Below, piece by piece: positions 15,701 to 23,712 of a DNA stretch of 64,000 nt (position 1 is the stretch's first letter; each line of letters begins with the position of its first letter). The stretch comes from Sphingobacterium hungaricum. GTDB taxonomy: Bacteria > Bacteroidota > Bacteroidia > Sphingobacteriales > Sphingobacteriaceae. Both the position numbers and the translations under genes were made by a program. Under the pieces are notes generated by a model. It ran no database searches, was not told where the DNA came from, and was given only the letters and a program-made list of their open reading frames with translations. The DNA lies in NCBI RefSeq assembly GCF_015210005.1, contig NZ_MU158698.1:939009-1003008 (forward strand), read 5' to 3'.

Positions 15701-16207
15701 AAGACAGGAAAATCAAATAGCCGCTTGATTGATGAAGTAAACTTGTTTTTGAACAAAATCAACACCGAAAATTATCAGCCGATCAAAAACACGTCAAATA
15801 TCGTTGCTAAAGATGGTTTTAGACCAAATAATTTAAAAGGCAAAAAAATATTGGTGGTGGATGATGATATGCGTAACGTATTCGCGTTAACAACTTCGTT
15901 AGAAAATCAGGAGATGACTGTTGAAGTTGCCAACAATGGGAAAGAAGCAGTCGACTTTTTGGAAGATTTGCAGAATAAGGTGGACATTGTGCTAATGGAC
16001 ATTATGATGCCTGAAATGGATGGCTATGAAGCCATCGAAATCATTCGTAAAAACAAAGCTTTAAAAAACTTACCAATCATCGCAGTGACAGCGAAAGCGA
16101 TGAAAGGCGATAGAGAAAAATCAATTCAATTGGGAGCAAATGATTATGTGAGCAAACCGATCGATATGGATAAATTAATTTCATTAATGCAAGTATGGAT
16201 CAGTTAA
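12764..16207 (+). CDS. Hybrid sensor histidine kinase with GAF and three receiver domains
   Basis: An 1147-residue inner-membrane signalling protein. Order: TM1 (about 9-30), a helical periplasmic sensor (31-175), TM2 (178-200), a GAF domain (about 235-385), a long Gln/Glu-rich coiled coil (390-485), HisKA with phospho-acceptor His496 in MSHELRTP, HATPase_c with N and G boxes (about 600-720), then REC1 (Asp804), REC2 (Asp928) and REC3 (Asp1079). All three receivers keep the Asp; REC2 has the unusual end VIKTG in place of a clear SKP-type Lys-Pro. The 3' end overlaps cheR by 13 nt. The stimulus is unknown. Confidence 0.93.
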   Translation: MTKNNKYRIQITLSIVGAYLIIVLSFFYFFNQLTNSTDYSERIIQITGEKLALTSQLHGEVSKVIQQKALFIQNNNRLNLNSYSKSQDSIQTIFARLNKSDEVSNENSSIFKSLKTNIDSITDLENFKQISSSKSSQELTIQLVSEQQTARNLIDSMDNDLLKARDRIVFEKHKDIQKAKIITISAIIVALFIIFYVLYKVIKALNFLRESAKNEFKLNKELKDVSKKVESANWVLEHSTILYEKLNGIDDERKICDITIQTASESLSSYASAIYIRKIDSYEFHLRAEQGLANKNENQNSFLEGEGFLGSIVKNKEHRIISLQESENYSINTTFIGNFPAQVILFPLVHENQCIGLLEVVGKFNKINQPSLLEYLKRIARNIATAIKFGQSHKLVENLLEETQRQTEELEAQQEELRITNEELIYKTNLLESSEEELRVQQEELSHTNFELTNKASELERRNLELNNAQKIVEQKIAEVEQASSYKSEFMANMSHELRTPLNSVLILAKLLQDNKKQNLTAEQVKYASVIHSAGSDLLELINELLDLAKIESGKVELNMESINAADFTNELHSLFKEIALQKNIEFTTTINAEIPKDFVTDEYRLQQILKNFLSNAFKFTEKSGKVDFSIDLKNDNLHFTVRDNGKGISGEKKDLIFEAFRQEDGSTSRKYGGTGLGLSISKEIASLLGGRIILESELEVGSSFTLVIPYQTEIKAETKIEIDEKPPTKETPLISKVDPMPIAVANEGNDLLKRILIIEDDTNFADILKTFAENYGFEVKIANDGVMGIKLAKQDIPDAIILDVMLPLTDGWEVLRTLKNDADTKNIPIHMMSAASLERKEFIEKGAIGFMAKPVSENSIKETFKTISLNISTTIKNVLLIEDQELQSDFIKNSFTDQNINVIQAFTAESALTKLNDSKNIDCIIMDLNLPDVTGLELLDEIKSIERYAEIPIIINTAYELTPKQTNHILSKSRAMVIKTGKSNSRLIDEVNLFLNKINTENYQPIKNTSNIVAKDGFRPNNLKGKKILVVDDDMRNVFALTTSLENQEMTVEVANNGKEAVDFLEDLQNKVDIVLMDIMMPEMDGYEAIEIIRKNKALKNLPIIAVTAKAMKGDREKSIQLGANDYVSKPIDMDKLISLMQVWIS

Positions 16208-17028
16208 ATTCAAATGTCAACATCTCGTTTGAAGAATTAGAAGACCTAATTTATTTAATGAAAAACGTATCGGACTACGATTTGTCTGGTTACACCAAAA
16301 CTTCATTGAAAAGGCGTGTTCAACGAATCATGGCATTGGAAAAAATGGATTACATGGATTTGAAAAATGCAGTTGTGAATGTTGAAGGGTTTTACAATTA
16401 CTTTATACAGGAAATAACGGTGAATGTTACCGAAATGTTTCGCGATCCGGAATTCTATTCATTGCTAACTACCGAAGTATTTTCCTACCTGAAAACATTT
16501 CCAAAAATAAAAATCTGGAGTGCAGGTTGCGCAACAGGTGAAGAAGTGTATTCCTTATCCATTGTTTTAAAAGAGAACAATTTGACGGATAAATCTTTTA
16601 TTTATGGAACCGATATTAATTCTCAAGTATTGGAAACTGCAAAAAAAGGAATTTATCCAATCAAAAAAGTAAAAAATTACACGGAAAATTTTAATATTTA
16701 CAATTCAAACGAAGAGTTTTCAACGTATTACACGGCCATGTATGACGCTGCGATCATCAATCATGATTTACGCAAAAACATGTTGTTTTCCATACATAAT
16801 TTAGCGACGGATAATGTGTTCAACGAATTTCAGCTAATTGTCTGCCGAAATGTATTGATCTATTTTGATTTAGAACTTCAAAAAAGAGTATTTACTTTGT
16901 TTTACGAATCTTTGTGTTTATTTGGTTTTCTATGTTTAGGCCCTAAAGAAACTTTGTACAATCATGAAGTGAGCAAGAAATTTAGAGTAGTAAACAAAAC
17001 ATACAACATTTATCAAAAAATAAAATAA
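16195..17028 (+). CDS. cheR: CheR-type protein-glutamate methyltransferase
   Basis: A 277-residue SAM-dependent methyltransferase of the CheR family, with an N-terminal helical domain (about 1-75) and the SAM fold containing IWSAGCATGEEVYS and the FQLIVCRNVLIYFD block. CheR normally methylates chemoreceptor glutamates, but no chemoreceptor is encoded here. Its start overlaps the upstream kinase by 13 nt and cheB follows after 1 nt. The substrate may be the coiled-coil part of the neighbouring kinase; that is inference. Confidence 0.92.
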   Translation: MDQLNSNVNISFEELEDLIYLMKNVSDYDLSGYTKTSLKRRVQRIMALEKMDYMDLKNAVVNVEGFYNYFIQEITVNVTEMFRDPEFYSLLTTEVFSYLKTFPKIKIWSAGCATGEEVYSLSIVLKENNLTDKSFIYGTDINSQVLETAKKGIYPIKKVKNYTENFNIYNSNEEFSTYYTAMYDAAIINHDLRKNMLFSIHNLATDNVFNEFQLIVCRNVLIYFDLELQKRVFTLFYESLCLFGFLCLGPKETLYNHEVSKKFRVVNKTYNIYQKIK

Positions 17029-17029
17029 G

Positions 17030-17599
17030 ATGTTAGGCGCGGCGGAGAATGTCATATTAATTGGAGGGTCGGCGGGATCGTATGATTTGATCATACAAAT
17101 CTTAAAAGCGCTTCCAGCCTATTTCACTTGCGCAATCATTGTTGTCATTCATAGAAATTCAAAGTATGAAACGCAGATTGAAAGTAGCCTATCCAGCCAG
17201 TTAGAAAAAAACATAGAATCCGCACAAGACAAGGGTCGGATCAAGCAAAATTGGATTTACTTTGCGCCTCCAGGATATCATTTACTGATTGAGCCCAATA
17301 AGACGTTTTCATTGGACCAATCTGAGCCGATCCAATTTTCCAGACCTAGCATCGACGTCACTTTTGAAAGTGTAGCCGATGTTTATGGGGATAAAGCCAG
17401 CGCATTTCTACTTTCAGGAGCCAATCAGGATGGTTCCAATGGAATAGCACATGTACTACGTAACGGAGGCCAGGCATTTGTTCAGAATCCTGCGGAAAGC
17501 AAGATGGATGTGATGACAAAATATGCTATTTCGCAGAATGAAAATGCGCTGATATGCGATAACAAAAAAATAATTCAATATTTCAGTACGATTAATTAA
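17030..17599 (+). CDS. cheB: CheB-type methylesterase, catalytic domain only
   Basis: A 189-residue stand-alone CheB esterase that would remove methyl groups added by CheR. The Ser-His-Asp triad is visible: Ser14 in IGGSAGS, His41 in VVIHRN and Asp134 in SGANQDGSNG, plus the YFAPPGYHLL block. The usual N-terminal receiver domain is absent, so regulation by phosphorylation must come from elsewhere, perhaps the adjacent receivers. It lies in the tight kinase-cheR-cheB-kinase operon. Confidence 0.92.
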   Translation: MLGAAENVILIGGSAGSYDLIIQILKALPAYFTCAIIVVIHRNSKYETQIESSLSSQLEKNIESAQDKGRIKQNWIYFAPPGYHLLIEPNKTFSLDQSEPIQFSRPSIDVTFESVADVYGDKASAFLLSGANQDGSNGIAHVLRNGGQAFVQNPAESKMDVMTKYAISQNENALICDNKKIIQYFSTIN

Positions 17600-17600
17600 T

Positions 17601-19205
17601 ATGATGGATTACGTTAACCTCCTGCTTCTGGATGATAAAGAAGAAAATTTAATTAGTCTCAGGGCGTTGTTGGAAGATATTGAACATATAAATATCATCT
17701 CGTGCAGCGATCCGAATGAGGCTTTAAAAATTTGCTGGAAAGATCAGATTTCAATCGCATTAGTAGACGTGCAAATGCCTGAAATCAATGGTTTTGAATT
17801 TGTTTCCTTGTTGAAATCAAACCCAAAGACAAACCATATTATTGCAATCATGGTGACAGCAATTTCCAAAGAAGACCGATACCTAATCAAAGGATTGGAA
17901 AGCGGTGCTGTGGATTATTTGTACAAACCATTAAATCCTGAAATTACAATAGCAAAAGTCAAATCCTTTGTCAAGCAAATTCATATTCAGGAGGAAATAA
18001 AGCAGAAAAACATCGAGCTCGAGAAATCAAAATTAGATCTAATCCGCGCAAAAGAAGAAGCAGTAGAGGCTCGAAAATCCAAAGAAATTTTTCTTGCGAA
18101 TATGAGCCATGAAATTCGAACGCCCATAAACGGTATAATGGGCATCTTACACATGCTTCAAAACTCCCACTTAGATGATGATCAAAGAGATTGGTTAGAT
18201 CGTTTAGACGGCGCTTCACAATCTTTACTGCTGATTATCAATGATATACTAGATCTGTCAAGGGTTGACTCGGGGATGTTGAAAATCGTCAACCGTGATT
18301 TGTCCATCAAAGAAATGGTAGATGATATCAAGAAAATCTACAACATCAAGGCAAGCAATAAGGGTCTAAATTTTGAAATAAAATTAGATCCCCGGTTACC
18401 GATGTACATCAAATCGGATGCTTTGCGCTTACAGCAAATCATCGGAAATTTTATTTCCAATAGTCTGAAATTCACCGAACAAGGTGAAATTAAACTATGT
18501 ATCGACGTAATTGAAAATTTAGACTCTAACTATTTAATAAGATTCACTGTAATCGACACAGGAATAGGCATAAAATCTGAATCTGTAGAAAAAATATTCC
18601 TTGCATTTGAGCAAGCGGATGATGGAATTACACGTAAATTTGGCGGGACGGGTCTAGGTTTGGCGATTGTCAAAAGGTTGGCAGATTTAATGAAAGGCAA
18701 AGTAAGCGCGAAAAGCGTTTACGGTAAAGGTTCAGAATTTTATTTTGAAACACTTTTTCAAGTGTCGCTTTATTACACTTCAAAAGAAGAAAAGGAAAAT
18801 CAGCAATACACAAAGTTACCAAGGCTGAATGATTTGCGCGTACTCGTTGCAGAAGACAATGAACTGAACAGCTTCATGTTAGCACACATGCTGAGAACAT
18901 GGGGATGTGATGTCGATATTGTTAAAAACGGAAAATTTGCAGTAGAAAATACGATTAAAAACATGTACGATATCATTCTGATGGATACGCACATGCCAAT
19001 CATGAGTGGATTTGAAGCTATTAATGAAATAAAATCTAACCCAAGCGACCGCGTTAAATCCATTCCAATTATTACAATTTCCGCATCGGTGCTGGAGTAT
19101 GAACAACAAGCAGCCTACAAAGCTGGAGCCGATGCCGTTATCGGAAAACCATTTGATCCTTTTGATTTGTATTATAAAATCGTCGAAATCACAGGAAATA
19201 AATAA
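17601..19205 (+). CDS. Response regulator/hybrid histidine kinase (REC-HisKA-HATPase-REC)
   Basis: A 534-residue soluble hybrid kinase without membrane segments: N-terminal receiver (about 5-125, Asp56 in LVDVQMPEING), a short coiled coil, HisKA with His170 in MSHEIRTPI, HATPase_c (about 275-390, with GGTGLGLAI), and a C-terminal receiver (about 410-530, Asp462 in LMDTHMP). It begins 1 nt after cheB and ends the operon. The N-terminal receiver probably takes input from the membrane kinase, and the C-terminal one acts as output; no DNA-binding domain is present in the cluster. Confidence 0.92.
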   Translation: MMDYVNLLLLDDKEENLISLRALLEDIEHINIISCSDPNEALKICWKDQISIALVDVQMPEINGFEFVSLLKSNPKTNHIIAIMVTAISKEDRYLIKGLESGAVDYLYKPLNPEITIAKVKSFVKQIHIQEEIKQKNIELEKSKLDLIRAKEEAVEARKSKEIFLANMSHEIRTPINGIMGILHMLQNSHLDDDQRDWLDRLDGASQSLLLIINDILDLSRVDSGMLKIVNRDLSIKEMVDDIKKIYNIKASNKGLNFEIKLDPRLPMYIKSDALRLQQIIGNFISNSLKFTEQGEIKLCIDVIENLDSNYLIRFTVIDTGIGIKSESVEKIFLAFEQADDGITRKFGGTGLGLAIVKRLADLMKGKVSAKSVYGKGSEFYFETLFQVSLYYTSKEEKENQQYTKLPRLNDLRVLVAEDNELNSFMLAHMLRTWGCDVDIVKNGKFAVENTIKNMYDIILMDTHMPIMSGFEAINEIKSNPSDRVKSIPIITISASVLEYEQQAAYKAGADAVIGKPFDPFDLYYKIVEITGNK

Positions 19206-19238
19206 TCAATTTAAGACCAAAGCAAATTAGCTTACAAA

Positions 19239-19269
19239 TTGAATAATAGCATTATTAATAGTATCTTCG
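19239..19269 (+). promoter_or_regulatory. Putative azurin promoter
   Basis: TTG at 19239-19241 and TATCTTCG at 19262-19269 (one mismatch), 20 bp apart, with 26 bp to the ATG at 19296. Confidence 0.5.
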
Positions 19270-19295
19270 TATAATTAAAATTTAATTTTTTACGA

Positions 19296-19820
19296 ATGAA
19301 AAAAGTATTTTTAGCACCTATTTTAGCTTTAGCATTAGGGATTTCAGCTTGTGGAAACAATGAGAAAAAAGCTGCTGAAACAACAGCTACGGAGACAGAA
19401 ACTCCTGCTGTAGAAACAACCGTTCCGGGAATTGAAAATGTAACTCTTTCAAATACATGGACTGTAGAAGGAAATGATCAAATGAAATTTAATACGGAAC
19501 TAATTCGTGTAAAAGCGGGAGAGCCAGTAGAGATTACATTCAAAAATGTCGGTGAAATGCCTAAAGAATCTATGGGACATAACCTGATTGTTTTACAACC
19601 AGGAATTGATTTACCTACATTCGGAGCTGAAGCTGCTGCTGCAAGAGACAGTGATTATATTCCAAAAACATCATTATCATCAATCATTGCACACACAAAA
19701 TTATTGGGTCCTGGAGAAGAAGATAAAATCACTTTTACATTAGAGAAAGGTGTTTATACCTACCTATGTAGCTTCCCTGGTCACTACGGAATTATGCAAG
19801 GTAAAATTGTTGCTGAGTAA
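19296..19820 (+). CDS. Azurin (type I blue copper lipoprotein)
   Basis: A 174-residue electron carrier anchored as a lipoprotein: lipobox LGISAC with Cys19, then a Thr/Glu-rich linker (about 20-45) and the cupredoxin domain. Copper ligands are visible with the spacing of azurin: His95 (GHNLIV), Cys158 (YLCSFPGH), His163 and Met167. It likely carries electrons in the periplasm or at a membrane surface. It is monocistronic, flanked by its own promoter and a strong terminator; the copper receptor is 11 kb away. Confidence 0.95.
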   Translation: MKKVFLAPILALALGISACGNNEKKAAETTATETETPAVETTVPGIENVTLSNTWTVEGNDQMKFNTELIRVKAGEPVEITFKNVGEMPKESMGHNLIVLQPGIDLPTFGAEAAAARDSDYIPKTSLSSIIAHTKLLGPGEEDKITFTLEKGVYTYLCSFPGHYGIMQGKIVAE

Positions 19821-19835
19821 CGATTTAACACTGAA

Positions 19836-19877
19836 CAAAAAAAGCTCCGCTGAACAAATTCAGCGGAGCTTTTTTAT
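19836..19877. terminator. Bidirectional terminator between azurin and tpx
   Basis: A 14-bp perfect stem (AAAGCTCCGCTGAA at 19841-19854 with TTCAGCGGAGCTTT at 19859-19872) has A and T runs on both sides. Confidence 0.9.
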
Positions 19878-19892
19878 AATCCAAAGATCAAA

Positions 19893-20390
19893 TTAAACAA
19901 CAGCTAATGCCGCATCATAATTTGGTTCATTTGTAATTTCCGAAACTTGCTCCGTATACACAACTTCGCCTTTTTCATTTAAAACAACGACACTTCTGCT
20001 CAATAAACCTTCTAAAGGTCCATCTTCAACACGTAAACCATACGCCTTTGAGAATGCATCATCTTTAAATTCAGAAAGCGTAATCACATTTTCTAAACCT
20101 TCCGCTGCGCAGAAACGTCCTTGCGCAAATGGTAAATCTTTTGAAATACACAGAACGACCGTGTTTTCCAATCCAGCCGCTGATTGATTGAAATGACGAA
20201 CTGACGCTGCGCAAGTCCCTGTATCTACACTTGGAAAAATATTTAAGATAACGCGTTTGCCTTCAAAATCACTTAATGACTTTTGTGACAAATCTCCAGC
20301 TGTCAATGAAAAATTTGGAGCTTGTGTACCAACTTTAGGAAGATCGCCTGAAGTATGAACGGGGCTACCTTTAAATGTTATTTGTGCCAT
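19893..20390 (-). CDS. tpx: Thiol peroxidase (2-Cys peroxiredoxin, Tpx)
   Basis: Tpx reduces hydrogen and lipid peroxides using thioredoxin. The 165-residue protein has the peroxidatic Cys60 in [14 protein letters not shown] and the resolving Cys94 in GRFCAAEG, both at the positions typical of Tpx. The N-terminal ITFKG and the GDLPKVG block also fit. Single gene, convergent with azurin. Confidence 0.96.
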   Translation of the reverse strand: MAQITFKGSPVHTSGDLPKVGTQAPNFSLTAGDLSQKSLSDFEGKRVILNIFPSVDTGTCAASVRHFNQSAAGLENTVVLCISKDLPFAQGRFCAAEGLENVITLSEFKDDAFSKAYGLRVEDGPLEGLLSRSVVVLNEKGEVVYTEQVSEITNEPNYDAALAVV

Positions 20391-20575
20391 AATATTTGCT
20401 TAATTAAAGAATTTCTTGTCAAGATACGATATATCATCAAAAACCTAAAGCCTAAAACTGATTTATGACTGGAAAACAATAAAATAAAAGATTAAAAAAA
20501 ATATTTTTTATCAAAAAAAAATACTATGTTAGCATAATTAAATTATAAGCTAAGACCCCCGTAAACGCTAATTTT

Positions 20576-21796
20576 ATGAAAAAATTATTACTAACATTAA
20601 TAATATCAAGTCCTTTATTATTATTTGCCCAAGGCTCCCAAGTGAATACACAAAGTCAAAAAGCTCTTGGAATGGCTGGTGCAGGTTCCGCATTGTTTAT
20701 TGACGAAACTTCAATTTTCTACAATCCTGGTGCACTTGTGAAAATGGACCACAATTCTATTCAGATTGGAGCAAACGCGATCATGTATCGTTCTACTTTT
20801 CAAGAAGTAGGAAGCGACCAAACACACAACACGAAATTCCAAATAAGTCCTCCATTTTCTTTATTCGCAACATTCGGCCCGAAAAATTCGTGGTGGAAAG
20901 CAGGTATCGGAGTCTATACGCCTTTTGGAGGTGGCGTTGATTGGGGAAGCGATTGGCCGGGAAAATTTAGTTTAAATAGTCTTTCATTAAGAGCGATTTA
21001 CATACAGCCTACCTTAAGTTTCAAACTAACAGACAACTTCAGTTTTGGTGGTGGATTTGTGTACAACATTGGACAAGTTGATTTATCGAGATCGATTCCT
21101 GTTTATTATGCAGATGGAAGTACAGGACAAGCTGAACTTTCAGGAACGGGTTCTGGAATGGGGTATAATCTTGGTGTACATTACAACTTAGAGGACGAGT
21201 TTTCGATTTCCTTAAGTTACCGATCGAAAGTCGTTACAAAATTAGAGGATGGGGATGCTCAATTTACAGTTCCAGCAGGCCTGAGCACTTCATTTCCAAA
21301 CACAACTTTCAATGCTGAGTTGCCATTGCCTTCTTCATTAAATTTAGGTATCGCATTTCCAGTGAGCAAAAAATTAGATGTTGCAATGGATGCAACGATC
21401 ATCAACTACAGCATCTATAAGGAGCTAAATTTTGATTACGCTGAAAACACGGCTGTATTGCAGGACACGCACTCTGAAAAAAATTATCAAAATGCATTTT
21501 CAGGAAAAGTTGGTTTACAGCATCAAACAACGGATAAGCTAGCCCTTCGAGTGGGTGCGGGTTACGTATACAGTCCGGTTCAATCTGGATATGTGTATCC
21601 AGAAACTCCGGACAACAACAGGATTATGGCTTCTGCAGGTTTCACCTATGAATTTTCTCCGAAATGGGAAATGTCGGGTGCATATGTTTTCCAACATATC
21701 CAGCCAAGAACGACGACCAACATAGAAACTCGCCTAAGTGGACGATATGAAACTTATATTCACGCTCCAGGTTTGTCATTAACTTATAAATGGTAA
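20576..21796 (+). CDS. OmpP1/FadL-family outer-membrane transporter
   Basis: A 406-residue beta-barrel of the FadL type, which imports long-chain fatty acids or other hydrophobic compounds. A signal peptide ends near LLFAQG (about residue 20). The N-terminal plug shows the family's ALGMAGAGSA, DETSIFYNPGAL block. The C-terminus ends in aromatic residues (LTYKW) as in outer-membrane barrels. The GDSL lipoprotein begins 17 nt downstream, so the two probably act on the same lipid-like substrate. Confidence 0.9.
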   Translation: MKKLLLTLIISSPLLLFAQGSQVNTQSQKALGMAGAGSALFIDETSIFYNPGALVKMDHNSIQIGANAIMYRSTFQEVGSDQTHNTKFQISPPFSLFATFGPKNSWWKAGIGVYTPFGGGVDWGSDWPGKFSLNSLSLRAIYIQPTLSFKLTDNFSFGGGFVYNIGQVDLSRSIPVYYADGSTGQAELSGTGSGMGYNLGVHYNLEDEFSISLSYRSKVVTKLEDGDAQFTVPAGLSTSFPNTTFNAELPLPSSLNLGIAFPVSKKLDVAMDATIINYSIYKELNFDYAENTAVLQDTHSEKNYQNAFSGKVGLQHQTTDKLALRVGAGYVYSPVQSGYVYPETPDNNRIMASAGFTYEFSPKWEMSGAYVFQHIQPRTTTNIETRLSGRYETYIHAPGLSLTYKW

Positions 21797-21813
21797 TCCA
21801 AAGAATCACAATT

Positions 21814-23124
21814 ATGAAAAAGATAACAACACATATAAAATTATTTTTCGGTTTAGCGGCTTTAGCTTTTGCTACATCATGTGCTCCTCAATTAGATGAA
21901 TTAACACCGAGCGCTGGTTCAAATGCGGATTTCACCAAATACGTCGCTATTGGAAACTCGTTAACTGCAGGTTTTGCTGACAATGGGTTATATTTGGCAG
22001 GGCAACAAGTAGCCTATCCGAATTTAATTGCAGAGCAAATGCAAAAATTTGGTGGAGCAGTTGGATTTAACAGTCCTTTTTTCAGTGCTGAGCAAAGCGA
22101 TGGAACTGGATACATGCGATTAACCGCCTTAGTGAATGGCTCTCCTGTTATTGAAATGGTTCCTGCGCAAGCCGTTCGAAGTGAAAGCCCATTATTATTT
22201 ACAAAATATTTAGATCCAATCACCAATCTTGGTGTACCGGGAATGCGGTTGGATATGATGGGAATTCAAGGGTATGGCTCTGCCGCTGGCAATCCATACT
22301 TTGAAAGACTATTGCCCGATGCTTCTACTTTAACGACGACCTATTTAAGTTATGCATCTTCTCAAAACCACACATTTTTCTCATTTTGGTTGGGAAATAA
22401 TGATGTTTTGGGTTATGCTACTAATGGAGCAGTCACTACTAACTCCACAAATAGATTGACGACTACAACTGAATTTACAGCTTTATATACCGCTTTTATC
22501 GGTTCGCTGGTAACAAATGGCCGTAAAGGTGTTGTAGCTACAATTCCGGATGTGACAAGTATTCCTTATTTCAACACAGTTACAAGAGTCGCCTTGCTGG
22601 CAGCAGTTAATGCCGTGGCTCCTGCTCCTGTCGCGGATCTTTACATTGCTACGAAAACTACGCCTCGTGCTGCGACAGATAAAGACAAATTTATTTTAAC
22701 GTTTTCTTCAATCGCAGGAAATTTACTAGGTTCAACCGCGAATAGTCCTTATCCATACGGTTTACACCCTTTGAACCCTATTGAGGATCAATATGTTTTA
22801 GATGAAAGTGAGCAAGCTACTGTCGCTACTCGTGTTGTTGAGTTTAATGATGTGATTAAAAAGGTTGCAAGTGATAACGATTTAGCTGTTGCAGACGCCT
22901 ATGCATTTTTAAATCGAGTGAAATCAGGCATTGTTGTCAATGGTGTGAATGTTAGCTCTAGCTACATTACTGGAAATGCATTTTCTTTAGATGGGGTACA
23001 TCTTACTCCGCTTGGAAATGCGTTAACAGCGAATTTATTTATTGATGCAATCAATGCGAAATACAAATCGACTATCCCTAAAGTGGATGTTAGTTTATAC
23101 CGAGGCGTGATTATGCCGAACTAA
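21814..23124 (+). CDS. SGNH/GDSL-family hydrolase lipoprotein
   Basis: A 436-residue lipoprotein: lipobox around FATSCAP (Cys about 23), then an SGNH hydrolase with block I YVAIGNSLTAGF (GNS in place of GDS), the block III-like GNND in WLGNNDVLG, and the catalytic Asp-His in LDGVHLTPLGN. It likely hydrolyses an ester in the periplasm or at the outer membrane. The ATG at 21814 was chosen over an in-frame ATG at 21790 that overlaps the FadL gene, since it puts the signal peptide at the N-terminus. It is co-transcribed with the FadL-type gene. Confidence 0.88.
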   Translation: MKKITTHIKLFFGLAALAFATSCAPQLDELTPSAGSNADFTKYVAIGNSLTAGFADNGLYLAGQQVAYPNLIAEQMQKFGGAVGFNSPFFSAEQSDGTGYMRLTALVNGSPVIEMVPAQAVRSESPLLFTKYLDPITNLGVPGMRLDMMGIQGYGSAAGNPYFERLLPDASTLTTTYLSYASSQNHTFFSFWLGNNDVLGYATNGAVTTNSTNRLTTTTEFTALYTAFIGSLVTNGRKGVVATIPDVTSIPYFNTVTRVALLAAVNAVAPAPVADLYIATKTTPRAATDKDKFILTFSSIAGNLLGSTANSPYPYGLHPLNPIEDQYVLDESEQATVATRVVEFNDVIKKVASDNDLAVADAYAFLNRVKSGIVVNGVNVSSSYITGNAFSLDGVHLTPLGNALTANLFIDAINAKYKSTIPKVDVSLYRGVIMPN

Positions 23125-23147
23125 TATTGTTGTAGAATTAAGTTTGG

Positions 23148-23176
23148 ACCCGTTGGCAACTGTCAGCGGGTTTTTT
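23148..23176 (+). terminator. Terminator of the FadL/GDSL unit
   Basis: ACCCGTTGG (23148-23156) pairs with TCAGCGGGT (23163-23171) with wobbles, followed by a T run. Confidence 0.7.
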
Positions 23177-23202
23177 AGTTTCCTCAGCTAATCCCTTTGC
23201 CG

Positions 23203-23210
23203 TATATTTG
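23203..23210 (+). promoter_or_regulatory. -7 element of the OsmC promoter
   Basis: TATATTTG is a perfect TAnnTTTG; TTTC at 23179-23182 is 20 bp upstream. It lies 15 bp before the ATG at 23226 and so rules out an earlier start. Confidence 0.6.
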
Positions 23211-23225
23211 TATAAAATTTTGACT

Positions 23226-23642
23226 ATGAAAGTTTCTTTAAATCGTGTAAATAAAGCTTCTCATTATGAAGCATCTGCTCCATCCTCTCCTGTTAAAGTA
23301 AATATTGACGGTTCGGAGGCGATCGGTGGAGAAGAAAAAGGTGTTCGTCCGATGGAATTGGTTTTAATGGCATTGGGCTCTTGCAGCGTGTTCGATCTAT
23401 CCGCTATTCTGAAAAAACAAAGACAAGACATTGAAGATATCCAAGTGGAACTGGAAGGCGACCGTCGGGAAGAAATTCCAAATATTTTCACAAAAATCCA
23501 CATCAGCTTCTTTTTAAAAGGAACCATTGATCATGAAAAAGCTCAGAAAGCAGCTGAATTAGCGGTAAAGAAATACTGTTCGGTTCACGATATGTTAGCC
23601 GCAGGGGGTGTTGAAATCACGTACAGCTTAAAAATCAATTAA
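23226..23642 (+). CDS. OsmC family protein (peroxiredoxin-like)
   Basis: A 138-residue OsmC/Ohr-superfamily protein; members reduce organic hydroperoxides with a Cys pair. The first Cys is in ALGSCSVFD and the second in KKYCSVHDML, matching the two conserved positions. The GEEKGVRPMELVLMALG segment is typical of the YhfA-like OsmC subgroup. The start at 23226 is favoured by the promoter. Single gene. Substrate unknown. Confidence 0.9.
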   Translation: MKVSLNRVNKASHYEASAPSSPVKVNIDGSEAIGGEEKGVRPMELVLMALGSCSVFDLSAILKKQRQDIEDIQVELEGDRREEIPNIFTKIHISFFLKGTIDHEKAQKAAELAVKKYCSVHDMLAAGGVEITYSLKIN

Positions 23643-23712
23643 GTTGATGCTGGTTTAAACTTATTCTTTATGCTCCGTTGGAGCATTTTTTTTGAGTACA
23701 CATTTTTATCGA

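Noticed and set aside
21790..21813. Earlier ATG for the GDSL lipoprotein
   Set aside because: It overlaps the end of the FadL gene and would put eight residues before the signal peptide.
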